A DNA stretch of 64,000 nucleotides from Cheilinus undulatus (lineage: Eukaryota > Chordata > Actinopteri > Labriformes > Labridae). Shown one piece after another: positions 11,734 through 23,011 of the stretch. The position numbers and the translations under genes are program-made. Each line of letters begins with the position of its first letter. Position 1 is the first letter of the stretch. The DNA lies in the NCBI RefSeq assembly GCF_018320785.1, contig NC_054875.1:18106632-18170631 (forward strand), given 5' to 3'. The notes under the pieces are model-generated. The model worked only from the letters and a program-made list of their open reading frames with translations. It had not been told where the DNA came from and made no database searches.

Positions 11734-11746
11734 TTCCGGCCCCTAA
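11734..11746 (-). promoter_or_regulatory. Polypurine tract of the BEL/Pao element
   Basis: On the minus strand TTAGGGGCCGGAA abuts the 3' LTR. It is G-rich and in the right place to prime plus-strand DNA synthesis. Confidence 0.65.
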
Positions 11747-12063
11747 TTGTATTTGTGAGCCACAAAACAATTATCCTTACATATACAAAAGAGCCTTATA
11801 ACTATCAGTTTCAAACTACAAACAATAGAAACATGTAATTTGCATAAAGTATTCAAGTCCAATTGTCTTCTTACAGATGAAAATCTCAGGAATCCTTTCT
11901 TGTCTGTTTATTTTAAACCAATAATGTCAGTAGGTTTCTGGGAAAAAACAAAAAACAAAACAAAAACAAAAAAAAAGGAATTGGAGTCAGAGGTTCCAGA
12001 ACATGACTCACCGTTGGAGATCAGCCTTTACCGCTGTCTCTTGAGTGAAATGTAAAGGGGGTT
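11747..12063 (-). other. Non-coding stretch between pol and the polypurine tract
   Basis: About 315 bases of A/T-rich sequence with A-runs near 11945-11980. I see no envelope-like or accessory frame here. Confidence 0.6.
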
Positions 12064-13686
12064 CTACATATCACCTTCAAGCAACATGCAGAGTTTAGTC
12101 ACAGGTTGCAGGAGAATGCTTGTGCTGGTTTTCACTTTGGCTTGACGAACTCGTCCTCTGCTGTCCTCAAATACCTGGATCACACGACCCATTACCCAGG
12201 AATTCCGTGGGGCTGAGTCATCGACAACCAGAACAACATCATCTTCCATGATATTTCTTGTAGGACGAGACCACTTTTGTCTCTCCTGCAGATCTGGTAA
12301 GTACTCTTTGGTCCAACGTCTCCAAAACAAGTCCGCCAGGTATTGTACTTGGCGCCATCTGCGTCTGGAGTACAGGTCAGTCCTGTCAAATAAGCCTGGT
12401 GGAAGTGGAGTTTTGGCTTTCATCAAAAGTAGATGGTTAGGGATCAAGGCCTCGAGATCATGTGGATCGTCAGAAACTCTTGTGATAGGGCGGCTATTGA
12501 TAATTGCCTCAACTTCGCACATCAGAGTGTGCAGCCCTTCTTCATCAATTGTCTGTTGCTTCACAACAGAGTTGAGAACTTTTCTTATTGTTCTTATTTG
12601 ACGTTCCCATATACCTCCGAAATGAGATGCCGCAGGGGGGTTGAACAACCATGTGACACCTTTTGTCACCAAGGTATCTTGAATCTTAGCATTGTCTAAG
12701 GTCTGCACTGTTTCACGCAGCTCACGTTCTGTGCCTACAAAGTTGGTTCCATTATCTGAACGAATCAACCTGACCTGCCCTCTCCTAGCGATGAACCTGC
12801 GCAGGGCATTAATACAGGAATCTGTGTCCAAGGAACTTGCCAACTCAATATGCACAGCTCTTACAGTCAGACAAGTGAAAACCACACCGTACCTTTTGAT
12901 CATGGTCCTTCCTCTTTTGATCTCGAATGGACCGAAATAGTCCACACCAACATTTGTGAATGGTGGGTCGTCAGGTGTGAGTCTGTCACTAGGAAGGTCT
13001 GACATGATTTGTCTTTCAGGTTTTCCATGCTGTCGTCTGCAGGTTACACATTGTGATAGAATTTTTCGAACAGCTGCATGAGATCTTAGTATCCAGTACT
13101 TCTGTCGTACTCTTGACAAGACATGGTTTCTGCCACTATGTCCAAGGTTCTCATGAGCAGATCTGAGGATGAGAGAGGTAATATGCAGGTCTTTAGACAA
13201 GATAGCAGGGTGTTTGGACTCCTCTTGCATAGCTGATTTATCCAGTCTGCCACCCACTCTTAAAATGCCATCCTGTAGGACTGGTGAGAGTCGATAGAGA
13301 GGGTTACCTTTTGGAACCAGTTTTCCTCCCTGAAGCAGGACTATTTCTTTTGAGAATCTGGTCCTTTGACTAAAACGGACAACCTCCAACTCTGCATCTG
13401 CAACATCATTCACAGAGGGAGGCTGAATGTGCATAGAAGCTTTGAAGTCAGCCATTAGTTTCTCAACCTCCAACCTTTGGCTTTCTTTGTCCATCTTTCC
13501 TGTATTAAGCGATGTTGTAAAATCTCTTCTCTTTTGAGAAAGGAGCTTCAGTATGCCTTTTAGCTTAAGGATCCATGCAACTCCTCTTTTTAAACGATAC
13601 CAGCTTGAGTAGTAATGAATGAGCTGGGAAGTGAGATCCATGCATCAGCATTTAATGCATGGACTGAAGCTTCTTTGACCTCTGGG
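12064..13686 (-). pseudogene. BEL/Pao integrase region of pol
   Basis: The 525-codon frame from 13641 carries an N-terminal HHCC zinc-binding module (HENLGHSGRNHV ... CVTCRR). The integrase core has the triad D (VDYFG), D (RSDNGTNF) and E (GGIWERQIR). A C-terminal module rich in Trp and Arg (RRWRQVQYLADLFWRRW) resembles the DUF5641 tail of BEL/Pao integrases. In the family this enzyme joins the cDNA to the host chromosome. The frame is separated from the upstream RT/RNase H frame by a stop and at least one frameshift at about 13615-13690 (the expected residues NDPEVKEASVHALNADAW appear in another frame), so it is probably not made as part of a polyprotein here. The integrase core itself is intact. 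Confidence 0.88.
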
Positions 13687-16614
13687 TCATTGCAGAGAGG
13701 CTGGCACAACATGCTGTCTGGCATCAACTGTAAGTTTTTCTGTAAGCCCTCTGGAAGCAAAATCAGCTGGGTTGGCAGAGGTATTCACATATCTCCACTG
13801 AGAAATGTTTGAGCTTCCACTGATTGTGGCAATCCGATTGGCAACAAATGTCCGGTAGCTGGTTGTTTCATTTTTGAGGTACTGAATAACTGTTGTACTG
13901 TCTGTCCAAAAGACAGAGTCCTCCAAATCGAGATCCAGTTCAGTCCTCATTATTGTGTCCATTTTTACTGCCACAGTTGCAGCTGTGAGCTCGAGTCGTG
14001 GTATTGTGACTGGTTTCAATGGTGTGACCCTGGCTTTGCCAATGACGAAAGCACTAAATGCTTGGTTCTGATGGTTCTTTGAGACTAGGTATGTTGCTGA
14101 TCCATACCCTTTCTCGCTTGCGTCAGAAAAATGGTGAAGTTGAGCTGAAGTGGTTTCACCAAAGTCGACAGGCTTCAGACATCTCTTTACCTCATAACTT
14201 GCAAGTTGACGTAAGCTTGTCAGCCATTTTTGCCACTGTCTAGTGAGAGCCTCTGGCATGCTGTCATCCCAAGTATGCTTTGTTCTGCACAGCTCCTGCA
14301 GAATTTGCTTCACTGGAAGTATAAGTGGAGCCAAGATCCCAAGGGGATCATATATAGTGCTTACCATTGAGAGAATGCCTCTCCTTGTCAATGGTTTGTT
14401 CTGAATGACAACTCTGAACTTCAGCATGTCAGATTCCACACACCACTGAACTCCTAACGCTCTTTCAACAGGTAGTCTATCCTTCTCCAAGTCGAGCTCC
14501 TTGACTTCCTTGGCCCTGTCATCCTCTTGAACAGAAGCAAGCACTGCTCTGCTATTGGAAATCCACTTTGTGAGCTTGAAGCCTCCTGTAGCGCATAAAG
14601 CCATGAGGTCCTGAATGAGAACAACTGCCTGTTTTTCTGAGCCAACAGACTTCAGGCAGTCATCTACATAGAAGTTTTTGAGTATGGTATTTACTGCCTC
14701 TGAGCTGAAATCTGCTTGGTTGTCCTCTGCACATTTTTGTAGTGCATAACTTGCGCAACTTGGTGATGAGGTTGCACCAAATAAGTGAACAACCATTCGG
14801 TATTCTTTCAGCTCCTTACTGAGGTCCCCTTGTGGCCACCATAAAAACCTCAGCATGTCAGTATCTTCAGCTGGAACTCTGACCTGATCAAACATGCCTT
14901 CAATATCAGACATGAAGGCGACTGGCTCTTGTCTGAATCTTGTCAGCACACCGATGAGTGAGCTTGTCAGGTCTGGCCCTTGTAACAGCTGTGTGTTTAG
15001 AGATGTGCCTTGATACGTGGCAGCACAGTCAAACACCACCCTTAACTTGTGCTTTGTGGGGTGGTAGACACCATGATGTGGTAGGTACCAAATCCTGCCA
15101 CTGTCATTTTGAACTTCTGACACAGGAATCTCTTCTGTGTAGCCTTTCTCGAGTGTATCAGCCATGAACTTTGTGTAGTCCTTACGAAACTCCTGATTTT
15201 TTAGTAGTTTCCGTTTTAGACTTTCCGTTCTCTGCACTGCAACAGTACGGTTGTTTGGTAAGACAATGTCTCTGTTCTTTAAAGGAAGGCCAATGCAATA
15301 ATGGCCATCAATCAGTTTCACTGACTGCGATACAGACTCCATAAACTGTCTTTCTTCTGAAGACATTTCCAACTTTTCAGTCACCTTGTGCTCAGGAAAG
15401 TCAAACTTCATCTGCTGCTGGGTAAGCTCCTCCAGTTTTGCCACTGAGATCCTATTCACTGTTATCTGTGGCCACTCAGAGTCTTCCTCATTGGTGTTAC
15501 CTACTCTCAGCAGAGGTCCATTGATTGTCCAACCTAAGACTGTCTTCACAGCATAAGGACCCTTGCCTTCACTGTTGATGACCTTCCATGGCACAAGTGC
15601 TTTTGGAACATTTGTGCCTATCAACAAACCTATTCCTGCATTAATCTGCTTGAGCTTAACTTCCTTTAAGTACGGCCATCTGTCCACATCAATTTGTCGT
15701 GGAATGTTTTCCCTTTTGACTGGAATTTCTGCCTGCGAGAAGACTTGAGGGAGCCTCAAAAAGTTGTCATCATCTAAACTGCTGACCTCAAGTCCTGTGA
15801 TAACACAAGTCGTGACTGAACCTTCATTTCCCATTGTGCGGAGCAAAATGTTGGTCCTTTTTCCTGTAACCTTTAGTTCTCTCATCAGCTCTTCAGAACA
15901 GAAGGTTCCTGTGCTACCTGGGTCAAGAAATGCATATGTTTCAACAGCTTTATTACTCTTTACACACCTGACCCTCACTGGAACTATTGACAGTGCACAT
16001 GCTGCTTTCCCGGCCCCAGTGCAACCACAAGTTTCACTGTCTGTTGTCGTGGGTGAGTTTGGCACTGGTGGTTTGACAGTTGTGTTTTCATCAGCAGGAG
16101 CAACTTCTTTGTTCAAGTGCAGAATGGTTGGGTGTTTCAGTGAGCATGTTTGACAAGTATGTCTTTGCTGACAGCCCTTGCTCATGTGTCCCTGTGATAA
16201 ACAACCAAAGCACAAGCCCTTTGATTTGAGAAAGTCAAGTTTTTCCTTGTGAGCCTTTTGCTTAATAAGCTTGCAATACTCTAGGCTATGTCCTCCTTTG
16301 TGACAGAAAAGACATTGTTTTTCACTCGTTTTACCTGTGGTGTTCATGTCTTTCTTTGCTTGCTATGTTTGCTTTACTCCAGGTGTGACATCAATGGCAA
16401 AGATGTTTTTCTTTTCTTTGTATCTTGGAACACCTTCTTTTCTAGTCTTCTGCTTGCTCCCATCTTTTGATGAGACAGACTCTTGTATGTTGCCGAACAG
16501 TGGGTGAGAAGCGATTTTAGCTTGTTTGTCCACAAACTTAACTAGATCTGTAAACCTAGCTTTCTTTCCTGTATTTTCCTGGATGTCACAAGCAACTCCT
16601 CTCCATTTATCCAT
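13687..16614 (-). pseudogene. BEL/Pao nucleocapsid, protease, RT and RNase H region
   Basis: An 886-codon frame (16347-13687) follows a short in-frame segment (16614-16363), separated by one TAG at 16360-16362. In order it shows CCHC zinc knuckles (CLFCHKGGHSLEYC, CFGCLSQGHMSKGC), a retropepsin-like site (AFLDPGSTGTFC), the RT palm (MSDIEGMFDQV) with the catalytic YVDD (NFYVDDCLKS), and an RNase H-like part (HHFSDASEKGYG, IPRLELTAA). In the family these parts process the polyprotein and copy RNA to DNA. DPG in place of the usual DSG/DTG is worth noting, and I cannot tell whether it is ancestral. The long frame is well preserved for a dead element. Confidence 0.88.
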
Positions 16615-17959
16615 TTATCAGCAACTGGTGAGGAACACAGAAAACTCAGTAAGTGCTTCTCCATCTTCTGATCTAATTACAGGCCATTTCAGTGCCTTTT
16701 CAATGTAGGCAGAAGCAATAGTGTACTCATTTCCAAAATGCTTGCCAAGCAGCTTCTTGGCTTCCACATAGCCTCTGTCAGGATGCATATGTGAACAACT
16801 GCGCACAAGAACTTTAGGTCTGCCACGGGTGAACTGTTCAAGAAAACGCAACCTATCCCTGTTACTATCAGTGCGCTCCTCAATCCCATGCTCAGATGCT
16901 TTCATAAAGAAACCAAACTCCAGGGGATCACCACTGAAGACTGGAACATCCAGTGGTGGGAGAGTGGACACTTTCTGTTGCTTGACTAAGAGCTCTGTTA
17001 TCTCGTTTTGTCGTTGCATAACATTTAGCAAATCTCCAATATTAGCGTCATTGCCAAGTCCTGTGTCAGGCTTATTGCTGGCTCTAGCAGATCTGCCATC
17101 TCTTTCTGAGGTATCGTCAAGCAAGGACCTCCGTGGCACATTTAGCACGCATCTTTGGGGATAATTCCCAGACTCTGACTTCACAGCACTGAAGCTGTGC
17201 ATGCTACCCTTTCTTGCAGCATTCAGTTGGTCAGCCATTCTATCCTTACAAGATAAGAGCTGAACCTTTTCCACTAAACACCTCAAGTTTTGCATTAGCA
17301 GCAGCAATTGCTGTTTGCAATTCCCATTCCTCTTTTTTTGCTTTAAGCAAAGCTTCCTCTCTCTCAATTTCTTGTTTATGTCTTAATGCTTCTGCACGTG
17401 CAACAAGAGCTGCTCACTCAGCTTCTATCTTGAGCTTAGCTGAGGATGTGGTAGAAGACACACTTGACACAGATCGGCTGGTATTCCCTTTGTCACAAAA
17501 CCTGGCTTCTAATATCCTAGAAGCACTATCTGCAGGTTCAACTTCAGCATCAACCATTCTAGCTTCCTCTTCCTGCTGTTTCACTCTATTCAGCCACTTC
17601 TCCACTTTTTCCTGAAAGGCCTTTAATTGGATGACTTTTGGCTCAAACCACTGTGTCTGGTCTTGATAAGCCTCTTCCTCAGTCATATGATCTTTCACTG
17701 CGTCATTAACTGCACAGAGCTCCATATACAAATTTATAAAGTCAGTGGCTAACTTAGCATTGACCTTTTCAGCATTACAGTTATCCTCCATGAGAGCATC
17801 CATTTCCTTCATCACTCTAGTGAGATGGCTTAACTTAGTTTTCCTTGCTCCTATTAACTGGTTAATCTTCTCCTCAAGTGCTTTAACAGTTGGTTTTGAC
17901 ACTCTCTTTGATGAAGTTCCAGTGCCACTAGGCTCCATGCTAACTGCTTCTCTTCTCAC
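16615..17959 (-). pseudogene. BEL/Pao gag N-terminal region
   Basis: The frame starts MRREAVSMEPSGTG (or at the internal Met of MEPSGTG) and has a predicted coiled-coil part (VKALEEKINQLIGARKTKL). TGA at 17411-17413 breaks it, then it continues EREEALLKAKKEEWELQ. A frameshift near 17240-17290 leads into a second frame with a typical retroelement gag core (PVFSGDPLEFGFFMKA), which ends at adjacent TGA and TAA codons (16615-16620). Gag would form the particle shell. With two stop positions plus a frameshift it cannot be made here. Confidence 0.8.
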
Positions 17960-18258
17960 TTTAATGCAAATAAACTGATTGTATAGCCTTGACTCATGTG
18001 ATTGTAGTATTCACACAGCAGCCAATCTCAGTTTTCCAGCAAGCACAACACGCGTATTATGTTCCTTATCCTTTAAATAATACAAGTGATGCTTACATTC
18101 CTTATGTTGAGCCACTGCTTGTTCCAAAAGTCCGCGAGGAGTGTTGCATCATCCTCAGAGACAAGTACGTGCATGTCCAATAATCCGTGTGTTCCGGCGG
18201 CAGCATGCGTAATTCTGCTCCGGAGAACTCAGTGTCCAGCGCTCTTGATGATCTTTCC

Positions 18259-18284
18259 TATCTGGAGCAGTATTTCTGACTTAA
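18259..18284 (-). promoter_or_regulatory. BEL/Pao leader next to the 5' LTR (primer site, type unclear)
   Basis: On the minus strand the leader begins TTAAGTCAGAAATACTGCTCC. It lacks the TGG expected for priming by a tRNA 3' end. Bases 18264-18280 are the reverse complement of part of the LTR (18473-18492) apart from a 3-base bulge, so a folded RNA could supply the primer. This is inference. Confidence 0.35.
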
Positions 18285-18790
18285 TGTAGTGGCAACAAAA
18301 AAAAAAACCAAAAAAAAAAACCTCCTTTGCCACTTCCTGTAGGACATGAAGTTTTCTGACTCATGTGTTCCATGTATAATCCAAAAGAAGAAAAAAGGCA
18401 GGAGCAAAATAAAGCAATCCGTCTCTTTATTCCAAATAAGTAAACGACAACTACTAAAACGACATAGCGACGGTCAGAAATACTGTTGCTCCCTATCCTG
18501 CTTAGTTGAAAGACCCTCCCCTTAGAGCATGTGTTTTGCACGTATCCTTACATCACTTTACTACACTTGGCTGCACTTTACGGCAGAGGGTAAATTTGCG
18601 GTAGCAGGACAAACCAATCGAGCACAGATATCCTGATTAGATGCAAATACTACAATAAACTGATATTATCAAAAGACTGCATGCAAGACTATCTTACAAT
18701 CCTAACATAAAAATCAAAAAATAAATTAACTACTATGTAAATTCGGCAAAATATGCAAAACTATACCTAAATTACTTTATGGCTCTAACA
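18285..18790 (-). repeat. BEL/Pao 5' LTR
   Basis: 506 bp, starting TGTTAGAGCC on the minus strand and ending CCACTACA. It would carry the promoter. It has a clear AATAAA (GGAATAAAGAGAC) but no obvious TATA box. It pairs with 11240-11733. Confidence 0.92.
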
Positions 18791-18795
18791 ATTAT

Positions 18796-18935
18796 TATTT
18801 ATGTATTTTCTTTTCTCTTCTCCCATGTGTCATCTGTTCAATGTATGACATGTTCCTTTGTCTAAAATGTTGGTGATATATTTTGTCATGAATGTAACTG
18901 CCAGATTTTGATTCTGAATAAAAAAAATTAAAAAA
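18796..18935 (+). mobile_element. 3' tail of the plus-strand L1, separated by the BEL element
   Basis: After the ATTAT duplication the sequence resumes the L1 3' UTR and ends GAATAAAAAAAATTAAAAAAAA. The TSD follows at 18936. Confidence 0.8.
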
Positions 18936-18957
18936 AACTTTCCGCCTAACCGTGCGT

Positions 18958-19145
18958 TCACACCAAGCGCGAGTAAATTTATTCGCGCGAATGAATCCCA
19001 TGTAAAGTCAATGTAAAGACGCGAGTTGACGCCCCTTCGCCTCGGGCGGCGCGAATCGCGCGAATACGCGGCGCGTGACGCGCGATACGCGCGAGTGATT
19101 CGCGCGAATGAGGCGAATTCGCGCCGCCAGTTCGCTTTATCGCGT
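18958..19145. repeat. CpG-rich subterminal repeats of the Harbinger element, left end
   Basis: Many short copies of TTCGCGCGAAT-like and GCGCGA motifs occur in both orientations. The mirrored set at the right end (about 22620-22705) has the same motifs. Subterminal repeats of this kind usually bind transposase or its Myb-like partner. Confidence 0.7.
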
Positions 19146-19285
19146 CTACGCTCGAGTTCAAAAAATTGAACTCCCGGCGAATTTTCGCGCAGCGATGGCC
19201 AATCAGCATTGAGATCCTCCGGCGACGTCACCGGATGTTTCCGAAGAAGGGCCGGCCCGGAGGAAGCAGCTCATTCAACCCGAAA

Positions 19286-20492
19286 ATGGAGCAGAGATGG
19301 GGGTTGTCTGTTTCTGTGTGTGCCCCGACCTCTACCACACAACGTGCCTGTTCCACCGGCACAGGAATAAAAGGAGATCGCTCGGAGGGAAGTCAGGGAG
19401 GACGTCGGATTGTCTGGTAAGTTGTACAAACATCCGTCTATCACGCGTTTTCTGACATCTTTTACGAAGTTAACACAGCCCGAGTTAGCATAACATCGTC
19501 AGGCATGCTAATTTCCCCCTCACTACTGGACAGTTGTTTTATTCAGGTGATGAAGGAAATGGAAGAAACAGAGGGATACGTACTTGCAGAAGAGGAGAAA
19601 GGAGACAGAGTGGAGGAGTGGGTCGGGGGCAGGGCCATCAGACCCCTCCATCACCAAAGGGGGACATGGAGAGGGGGGTCGAGGACGGTCGGGCTGCAGA
19701 GGACCTCCATAAAGATCAGGGCCAGCAGATGAGGTATAAAGTTTGTTGACAGCACACACAGCATGGAAATATTTAGGGAGAAATGTCTTCATAGGCTACT
19801 AATGGAAAGTTGTCTTCTTTTGCCACTTTGTGGACAAACAAGAATATAAATAGTGTCATAGCTGAACCTGTGTACTGTGTTCATATGTACACTTTTGTAT
19901 TTTATCAGAACATCATGTACTCCTCTCTGAAACACTACTACCTGCTGCTGCTTCTGCTCCTCCAACACCTGGCCCATCCACTCCAGCTGCTGTTCCCACA
20001 GGTATGTAAATGAATAGAGCCACATCAATCAACAATTGATAGATTTGTCATTAAACTGATCATTCTGAGCACTTTAAATGAGGAGGGAAGTAATCTATCA
20101 CAGTTTTCTTTAGACCAGATATTTTATAATGTAATTCATGCATGTATGTTTATCTTTGGTAGAGCTAGTGCTGCCTCTCATGTCACAACCTGATCCTTTT
20201 TTTGTGTTTCCTTAGTAGTGTTCTATTGATAAATTACAATAGTATCACTAAATATGTTGTTTCCATTACAGAGACCCCAAGGAGGAGACCCCTGAGTGAC
20301 TCCAGACAGCAGCTGATGGAGGTGGAGAGGATGTTGCTGGAGGCCCTGAGGACCTGTCCATCTGCAGCAGGAGGTGGAGAGGATGAAAAGTCTGCTTACT
20401 TCCCTGCAGAGATTGCCGCTTCAGATGAACAAATTTGTCTTCAAATTCATAGACTGATGTATCACTGTAGCACTGTTCTGCTTAATCTATAA
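19286..20492 (+). pseudogene. Harbinger accessory gene of MADF-BESS type, broken
   Basis: Exon 1 (19286-19416) contains, in shifting frames, CPDLYHTTCLFHRHRNK followed by KEIARREVREDVGLSG, the conserved MADF core, and ends at a GT donor (TCTG|GTAAGT). Low-complexity middle exons lie near 19545-19735 and 19913-19999 (acceptor TTTTATCAG, donor CAG|GTATGT). The last exon (20272-20492) has PRRRPLSDSRQQLMEVE and, after a frame change, SLLTSLQRLPLQMNKFVFK, which looks like a BESS motif. In Harbinger elements this partner protein carries the transposase into the nucleus and binds the ends. Frameshifts in exon 1 and in the BESS region disable it. Exon limits in the middle are guesses. Confidence 0.6.
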
Positions 20493-21359
20493 CAATTGGA
20501 ACCTACGGAATAGTTTTGGTTTCTACAAACTGAGGTAAATATCTTTGCAGGGAACGAGCCATACTTTAATCTCCTGTCTCCTCTCCTTCTGATCCCTCTC
20601 TCTTCCATTTAACTCCTCCAAGCAAGCTCCTTTATGTTTCTGTTGTAACTTGATTTAAGTTTGTTTAAATGTTAAATGTTTGTCCTTTTTATAAATTAAA
20701 TTGTCTTTTAATAACAATCATAGTTGGATTTTTTAAGGTAACAATCTCATGTTTCTCTTATTATCATGGAGTAGATATTTGATTAACATTAACACTCATG
20801 TCAGTGTCAGCATTTTAGGTCTAAATATTGCTCATGTTTGGTTGGCTGGTAAATCCGGGATAACTTTCAGTCAAAAACTTCTTAATTGGAAGCCATCTTA
20901 AATAGCTGTATTCTATATATTTAGCCTCTTGCCAAGTAATTAAAAGAACCAGTACTACATTTCAGTCATAAAATCATTCACAGATTCAGCTGTCCTGATA
21001 CATGGTGCTGTCTTGCTAAACCTAGATTAAAATAGTTTTATCAGAAGAGCTACCTGTCATTAAGTTAATAATTACTCATTCTAAAGCCAAGGATCTACCT
21101 CCTTTTTCCTAGTAGATAAATTGTGTTATTGGTATCAAGACCTTTATAGATGAGCTATTTCTGGATCTGTGCACATTACTCTGTTAAGAACAGGCTACGA
21201 ATTATTATAACTTCCTATGTGTGGTGCCTAGAGAAATGTATCTTTCAAACAAGAAATAAATCTAGTTACTGAATAGTTCTATTAGCATTCATAATTTCAT
21301 AATAATAATAGGACAGGTATCAAAGCACTGAAACAATTTTATTATGGTGTTTATATGAA
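20493..21359. other. Interior of the Harbinger element without recognisable genes
   Basis: AT-rich sequence. I looked for the DDE part of the transposase on the minus strand and did not find it. It may be deleted or too decayed. Confidence 0.5.
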
Positions 21360-22571
21360 ATATAAAAGTACAGGAAGTTTGTTGCCATGGCTGTCTCTTT
21401 AAAGAGCTGTGGTGATGCTTTTTGCACTACATGGTGGGTTGCCATGGGACTGCTCCTGCTGAGAAGGATGCCATGACGTTTTCAGATCACAGTGATTATA
21501 TCCAGGATGATCTTGCAGACGGAGGGAACACTGAGCCAGAAGCTGCTAGCAATGGTCCTGAAGGAGTCATCAGTGGAAGATATCTATAACACAAGAAAAC
21601 ATTTAATTTAACTGAGTAGCCGAGAAAAACTGTAGCTGAGAGTCACCATGAAGTAGGATCATTATAAAATTACATGTGTACATGACTGCACGAGTGTCCT
21701 CATGTCTTCTGCTGTAAATTGGCAATGGTGGTGTGTGAAATCAACAATTCACTTTTATTTTTCCATTCATCTGGGTAAGATCATTTCCTACCTGTTTACT
21801 TTAATGTGGTTAATAAAACTACAGATGGTCATATCCACCTGAGAGACCAGACAATAGCAGAAAGCAGCTCAGAGGTTTTCAGAGTTTTATGTCATACAGA
21901 TGAACTTTACAAAGTGAATGAAACAAAGAAAGGTGTATGAAGGTAGCTTGTCGACCCCTTGACATGTGATTTTAATTTATAAATCACTGCATTAGGACGT
22001 TTGTGTGCTTTAAACATAACTATAACAGCACACAGGTGTCTGTATACATATATATATATGTAGTGGCGTGCTGTGATGAGATATGGATCAAAGACAAGTT
22101 CTGTAACTTCAATATGTCCTCATACAACAGACATAATCAGTGACCTTTCAGTGGAGTCCTGTAATGACCACAGACACATACAGACAGGCTACTCTGCGGC
22201 TATGACTCCCCTCTCATGTGTCGCACTTTGTAAAATATTTTCCACTAAAACATGAACTAATGAACGAAATAATTACTCACCGGAGACAGGTGGACAGGTA
22301 TCTGCAGCAGGGATATTGTCTGTAGTTGATATCCTGGAGTGATATCACGGCACCGATTCAAGCTAACAGGGGCTAACCGGGCTAGCCGACAATAGCACTG
22401 GAGGCTGCCGTCATCCAGACGAAGCTCCTGGAGAAGGTGGTGGTGGACTTCTCCGAGCTGTGTGGGTCTCCCGGGGATCCGATGCACCCAGACACGACGA
22501 GTGTCCGTCAGTTATGGCCTTTCCACAGCAGAGAAAGCAGCTGTCTCTTGCGTGCGGTCCAGCTCCGCCAT
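21360..22571 (-). pseudogene. Harbinger transposase remnant (HARBI1-like N-terminal part)
   Basis: Minus strand. Exon 1 (22571-22281) shows RRVWVHRIPGRPTQLGEVHH then LLQELRLDDGSLQCYCRLAR, the N-terminal part of Harbinger nucleases, and ends at a consensus donor (GTGAGTAA). A second segment (about 21590-21480) reads DSFRTIASSFWLSVPSVCKI, the helix-turn-helix-like region seen upstream of the catalytic core. Frameshifts and a stop near the start (AVERP then TAA) break it. The three-acid catalytic part is not recognisable between 20500 and 21360. The two genes converge, as is usual for this superfamily. Confidence 0.6.
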
Positions 22572-22715
22572 TGACAACTGACTGATGTCGGATGTGGAGA
22601 AGAAAGCCCCTCCCTCCTCGCGTCTTTCAGCAGAGAGTTCGCGCGAATAGGGCGAGTTTATTCGCGCGTGTCATTCGCGCGAATTGAAAAATATCAAGCG
22701 AGTAAACTCCCTTAA

Positions 22716-22873
22716 GGGTACAGAAGAGTATTAGGGCCACTGGAAAAAAAATTCTGACTTTGATCTCAGAATTCTGACTTTAATCTCAGAATTCGGACTT
22801 TTTTCTCACAATTGAAAAAAAAAAAAAATTGTCTCAAAATTTTTTTTTTCAGTGGCCTAATACTCTTCCGTAC
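22716..22873. mobile_element. 158-bp palindromic MITE flanked by TTAA
   Basis: The ends are inverted (GTACAGAAGAGTATTAGG ... CCTAATACTCTTCCGTAC) and TTAA occurs on both sides (22712-22715, 22874-22877). The middle has two copies of a unit of about 21 bp (TTCTGACTTTRATCTCAGAA) plus A/T runs. A TTAA target is typical of piggyBac-like elements, but the ends do not prove that family. Confidence 0.6.
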
Positions 22874-23011
22874 TTAAGCGATCGTTCGCGATTGGTGTGA
22901 ACGCACGGTAAGTCACTTGGTCCGTCGGCAACAGGAGTCCCCGGTAATTACACAGTCGGAGTCTCTGTCACTTCCGTTGTCGCTGGTCACTTCCGTTGTC
23001 ACTTTATGTTG

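Larger units (their letters stand above)
11240..18790 (-). mobile_element. BEL/Pao LTR retrotransposon, minus strand, 7.55 kb
   Basis: Two LTRs of about 500 bp begin TG and end CA. They flank gag, a zinc-knuckle/protease/RT/RNase H block and an integrase, all on the minus strand. The 5-bp duplication ATTAT (11235-11239 and 18791-18795) matches the 5-bp habit of this superfamily. The DPGS protease, the YVDD RT box and the DUF5641-like tail after integrase point to BEL/Pao rather than Gypsy or Copia. The LTRs differ mainly in A-runs and a few substitutions, so insertion looks recent. Even so, the coding region has several stops and frameshifts. No envelope-like frame is evident. Confidence 0.92.
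18950..22908. mobile_element. PIF/Harbinger-type DNA transposon, degenerate, 3.96 kb
   Basis: The ends are inverted copies (CCGTGCGTTCACACCAAGCGCGA and its near-perfect complement, AAT instead of AAG), flanked by TAA on both sides (18947-18949 and 22909-22911). The 3-bp TAA duplication and two genes, a MADF/Myb-like accessory protein on the plus strand and a HARBI1-like transposase fragment on the minus strand, fit PIF/Harbinger. It inserted within the target duplication of the plus-strand L1. I find no DDE catalytic segment, so it is a fossil or a deletion derivative. Confidence 0.8.

Noticed and set aside
12064..18183. Endogenous retrovirus with envelope
   Set aside because: BEL/Pao order and motifs, and no envelope-like frame between pol and the 3' LTR.
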